From assembly GCA_039930945.1 (NCBI GenBank), contig JBDTSW010000004.1:1-44479 (forward strand): a DNA stretch of 44,479 bases, in the 5' to 3' direction. Under the pieces are notes generated by a model. That model did no database searches. It saw only the letters and a program-made list of their open reading frames with translations, and was not told the origin of the DNA. This document shows, one piece after another, positions 42,021 to 44,479 of the stretch. The first letter of the stretch is position 1, and each line of letters starts with the position of its first letter. This DNA comes from JBDTSW01 sp039930945. GTDB taxonomy: Bacteria; Actinomycetota; Thermoleophilia; Solirubrobacterales; 70-9. A program made the position numbers and the translations under genes.

Positions 42021-43252
42021 GCGGCTCCCTCGAGGGCCTCAAGGTCCTCGACCTCTCCCGCCTGCTGCCCGGTGGGTTCTGCTCGCTGCTGATGGCCGAC
42101 GCTGGCGCAGACGTGATCAAGGTCGAGGACACCGGCATGGGCGACTACGTCCGCTGGGCGCCGCCCTTCTACGGCGATGAGTCTCAGCAGGCGCTCGGGA
42201 CCCGCTCGGCGCTGTACCTCTCGCTCAACCGGGGCAAGCGCTCGATCCGGCTCGACCTCAAGTCCGACGACGGTCGCGAGGCCTTCCTGCGCCTGGCCGC
42301 CGAGGCCGACGTCGTCCTCGAGAGCTTCCGCCCGGGCGTGCTCGAGCGGCTCCGGATCGGCTACGAGACGCTGCGCGAGGTCAACCCCGGGATCGTTGTC
42401 TGCGCGATCTCCGGCTACGGCGCCGATGGGCCCAACACCGCCCGCGCCGGCCACGACATCAACTACCTGGCGCTGAACGGCCTGCTCGGCCTGACCGGGG
42501 CGGCCGACGGGCCGCCCGTGCAGTCGGGCGGGCAGATGGCCGACCTCGGCGGCGGCGGCCTGATGGCGGCCTGGGCGATCCTGGCGGCTCTGTGGCAGCG
42601 CCAGCGCTCGGGCGAGGGGCAGTTCGTCGACGTTTCGATGAGCGACGGCTCGCTCTCCTGGCTGGCGATGGTCGCGGGAGGGTTCCTCTGCGACGGCGAG
42701 GTCCCTCGGCGGGGGGCGGGGATGCTCAACGGCGGCGTCGCCTGCTACCTGCCCTACGAGGCCGCCGACGGCTGGATCAGCTGCGGCGCTCTCGAGCCGA
42801 AGTTCTGGAAGGCCTTCTGCGAGGGGGCCGGGCGCCCGGACCTGCTCGCCCACCAGTTCGCGGCGCCGGGCTCGGACGGCCACGCGCAGATCGCCGAGGT
42901 CTTCAAGCAGAAGACCAAGGCCGAGTGGGCCGCGTTCAACGACGACCACGACTGCTGCATCGAGCCCGTGCTCGACCTCGGCCAGGCGCTCGACTCCGGG
43001 CTGACCCGCGAGCGCCAGATGGTGGTCGAGATGGAGCAGCCCGAGCTGGGGCCGGTTCGCCTGCTGGGGATGCCGGTGAAGTTCTCGCGGACGCCCGGCG
43101 ACGCCGCGAGGCCCGCTCCCGCGCTCGGCGAGCACACCGAGCAGGTGCTGCGCGAGGCCGGGATCGCCGACGACGAGCTCGCCGGCTTGCTGGAGTCGGG
43201 CGCCGCCGCCGGGCTCAACGCCGACGCCGAGCAGGAGAGGTTCCTGGGATGA
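42017..43252 (+). CDS. CaiB/BaiF (class III) CoA-transferase
   Basis: The 411-residue enzyme transfers CoA between carboxylates or racemises 2-methylacyl-CoA. It has LKVLDLSRLLPGGFCSLLMADAGADVIKVE, SLNRGKRSIRLDLKS, AISGYGADGP and the catalytic Asp D147 in GHDINYLALNGLLG. The glycine loop QMADLGGGGLMAAWAI follows. It could also be an AMACR-like racemase because the D position is shared. The GTG start overlaps the BKACE stop, and its own stop overlaps the MerR start. Confidence 0.93.
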   Translation: MSGSLEGLKVLDLSRLLPGGFCSLLMADAGADVIKVEDTGMGDYVRWAPPFYGDESQQALGTRSALYLSLNRGKRSIRLDLKSDDGREAFLRLAAEADVVLESFRPGVLERLRIGYETLREVNPGIVVCAISGYGADGPNTARAGHDINYLALNGLLGLTGAADGPPVQSGGQMADLGGGGLMAAWAILAALWQRQRSGEGQFVDVSMSDGSLSWLAMVAGGFLCDGEVPRRGAGMLNGGVACYLPYEAADGWISCGALEPKFWKAFCEGAGRPDLLAHQFAAPGSDGHAQIAEVFKQKTKAEWAAFNDDHDCCIEPVLDLGQALDSGLTRERQMVVEMEQPELGPVRLLGMPVKFSRTPGDAARPAPALGEHTEQVLREAGIADDELAGLLESGAAAGLNADAEQERFLG

Positions 43253-43962
43253 ACGCGCCGGCCGCGGAGCTGCTCAAGGTTTCGGAGCTGTCGGAGCGTT
43301 CCGGCGTTCCCGTGGCGACGATCCACCACTACCTGCGCGAGGGCCTTCTGCCGGAGCCGGTGAAGACCTCGCGCAACATGGCCTACTACCCGCCCGAGTT
43401 CGTCGAGCGGATCCGCCTGATCAAGCAGCTCCAGGAGGAGCGCTTCATGCCGCTGCGGGTGATCCGCGACCTGCTCGCCCGCGAGGAGGCCGACCCCGAG
43501 CGCCTGCGGGCGATGCTCGAGTTGGAGGACCGCATCCTCGACCGCGCCCTCGCCGGCGAGCGCGAGCGCACCCCCACCGAGGAGGTGGCGGCCGGCTACG
43601 AGGTGCCCCAGGAGGTCCTCGACCGCCTCGCCAAGCTCGACATCCTCACCCCCGACGACGATGGCTACTCGCCGTCGGACGTCCGCATCGTCGAGGCGAT
43701 CTCGCGCTTTCGCGCCGGCGGTTACGACGAGACCCTCGGCTTCACCGTCTACGACACCCTGCGCTACAAGCGCGCCCTCGAGCCGCTGGTCGCCGAGGAG
43801 GTCAAGGTGCTGACCGACCGCCTCGCCGGCGATGTCGACCCCGAGCGCGCCGTCGAGATCATCGAGGCCGGGGTTGGGCCGCTGAACGAGTTGCTGGGAG
43901 CGCTGCACACGAAGCTGATGGTGGCCGCGCTGGAGCGCTCGACCGAGGGCGATGGCTCGTGA
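43249..43962 (+). CDS. MerR family transcriptional regulator
   Basis: The 237-residue protein has a MerR winged helix-turn-helix at about 8-75 (LLKVSELSERSGVPVATIHHYL, then MAYYPPEFVERIRLIKQL) and a longer, Glu-rich helical C-terminal domain rather than the metal-binding loop of MerR proper. It probably senses a metabolite of the pathway. The ATG overlaps the CoA-transferase stop and its end overlaps the DUF1330-like gene (GTGA), so it is made as part of the operon. Confidence 0.9.
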   Translation: MNAPAAELLKVSELSERSGVPVATIHHYLREGLLPEPVKTSRNMAYYPPEFVERIRLIKQLQEERFMPLRVIRDLLAREEADPERLRAMLELEDRILDRALAGERERTPTEEVAAGYEVPQEVLDRLAKLDILTPDDDGYSPSDVRIVEAISRFRAGGYDETLGFTVYDTLRYKRALEPLVAEEVKVLTDRLAGDVDPERAVEIIEAGVGPLNELLGALHTKLMVAALERSTEGDGS

Positions 43963-44354
43963 GCGACGACGCCAAGCGCGGCCAGGTCGAGCGCCTTCGG
44001 CCGGAGGCCTTCGCGGCCTTTGCCGAGCGCGCCGCCGAGGGGCCGATCGTGATGCTCAACCTGCTGGCGTTCGAGCCGGGCGGGGGTGAGGAGCGCTACG
44101 CGGAGTACGCGGCGGCGACCGCGCCGCTGTTGGAGCGGGCCGGCGGACGCCTGCTGGCGGCCTACAGGCCCGCGCCGACCCTGATCGGCGACGACGACTG
44201 GGACCTGGTGGCGCTGGTCTCCTACCCGAGCCGCCAGGCCTTCCTGGAGATGGTCGGATCGCCGGACTACCAGGCGATCACGCACCTGCGGACCGAGGCG
44301 CTGCGCCGGGCGGCGCTGGTGCCGATGGACCCGGCCGACGGGTTGCTCGGCTAG
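43959..44354 (+). CDS. DUF1330-like dimeric alpha/beta-barrel protein
   Basis: A 131-residue protein with the ferredoxin-like/ABM fold expected of DUF1330: PIVMLNLLAFEPGG, ERYAEYAAATAPLLERAGGRL, WDLVALVSYPSRQAFLEMVGSPDYQAI. Members of this group are often found with monooxygenase or fatty-acid pathways, but have no general function. It is the last gene of the operon and ends just before a convergent VOC gene. The GTG start overlaps the MerR stop by four bases. Confidence 0.85.
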   Translation: MSDDAKRGQVERLRPEAFAAFAERAAEGPIVMLNLLAFEPGGGEERYAEYAAATAPLLERAGGRLLAAYRPAPTLIGDDDWDLVALVSYPSRQAFLEMVGSPDYQAITHLRTEALRRAALVPMDPADGLLG

Positions 44355-44360
44355 AGGCGC

Positions 44361-44479
44361 TCAAGCGGGCGTCCGTGGCGCATAGCGGTGATGGAGCATG
44401 AGCGCGTTGCCGTCCGGATCCGAGAAGAAGGCCATGTGGCAGACGCCCGAATCGAGCGTCTCGCCGTGGAAGGCGATGT
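44361..44479 (-). CDS. VOC/glyoxalase family protein, C-terminal fragment (5' end outside window)
   Basis: The minus-strand frame running off the window edge ends at 44361 and encodes about 38 residues with GVCHMAFFSDPDGNALMLHHRYAP, the C-terminal metal-site strand of the vicinal oxygen chelate fold (glyoxalase/bleomycin-resistance/dioxygenase). The DPDGN turn is clear. It is convergent with the DUF1330-like gene, six bases apart. Substrate and full length cannot be judged. Confidence 0.8.
   Translation of the reverse strand, partial: IAFHGETLDSGVCHMAFFSDPDGNALMLHHRYAPRTPA

Overview
The window is high-GC bacterial chromosome with almost no non-coding space. Gene starts are often GTG or TTG, many neighbours overlap by 1 or 4 bases, and bacterial housekeeping genes are mixed with many acyl-CoA genes. 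A secreted protein with an N-terminus of the 'YANVVSTVALFAAIAGG' kind, an abundant acyl-CoA dehydrogenase/hydratase/SDR set and a Mn-type superoxide dismutase suggest an aerobic actinobacterium. Class Thermoleophilia (Solirubrobacterales-like) is my best guess; it is an inference and has not been tested by alignment.

Layout. (1) 1-3019: end of the ribosomal alpha operon, rpsK-rpsD-rpoA-rplQ-truA. (2) 3045-9867: an FTR1-type iron permease behind a DtxR/IdeR-like box, surE-ligA, a patatin-like phospholipase, and a convergent long-chain acyl-CoA synthetase. (3) 9906-17364: small regulator-like protein, membrane-anchored DsbA-like protein, VTT-domain membrane protein, tRNA-Pro(CGG), a membrane protein and SDR pair, sodA, two unknown proteins (one apparently frameshifted), FMN split-barrel protein, NUDIX hydrolase and rubredoxin. 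(4) 17379-25176: biotin synthesis on the minus strand (bioA; bioB-bioF-[MBL-fold protein]-bioD), interrupted by a plus-strand MarR/drug-efflux pair and a secreted protein. (5) 25231-30398: a small unknown protein, a 3-methyladenine glycosylase broken by one in-frame amber codon, enoyl-CoA hydratase, a stand-alone biotin carrier domain, a glycosyltransferase, glycerol kinase and a PlsC-type acyltransferase. (6) 30389-44479: an acyl-CoA catabolism island with a lactonase-like MBL hydrolase, two SDRs, three acyl-CoA dehydrogenases, a TetR regulator with two operators, an alpha/beta hydrolase, and a tightly packed run of enoyl-CoA hydratase, acyl-CoA carboxylase beta subunit, BKACE-family beta-keto acid cleavage enzyme, class III CoA-transferase, MerR regulator and DUF1330-like protein. 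A truncated VOC/glyoxalase gene ends the window.

How it fits together. The island carries activation (CoA-transferase), dehydrogenation (ACADs), hydration (ECH), oxidation (SDRs), carboxylation (CT subunit plus biotin carrier) and beta-keto acid cleavage (BKACE), which is enough for a beta-oxidation-like route for an unidentified branched, cyclic or amino acid-like carboxylate. Biotin synthesis close by would supply the carboxylase cofactor. The carboxylase's biotin carboxylase subunit is not in the window.

The most interesting non-genic signals are: a family of stem-loop repeats with a shared CTCCTCCGCTTCGCG core at junctions of the acyl-CoA genes; a recurrent TANNNT -10 box 4-12 bases before start codons that lack a Shine-Dalgarno sequence, implying widespread leaderless transcription; a 10-bp-arm perfect palindrome between the biotin carrier and glycosyltransferase genes; and the TetR tandem operators, with a possible related half-site at a second divergent promoter. 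All positions and motif readings are by eye; no search or folding was run.
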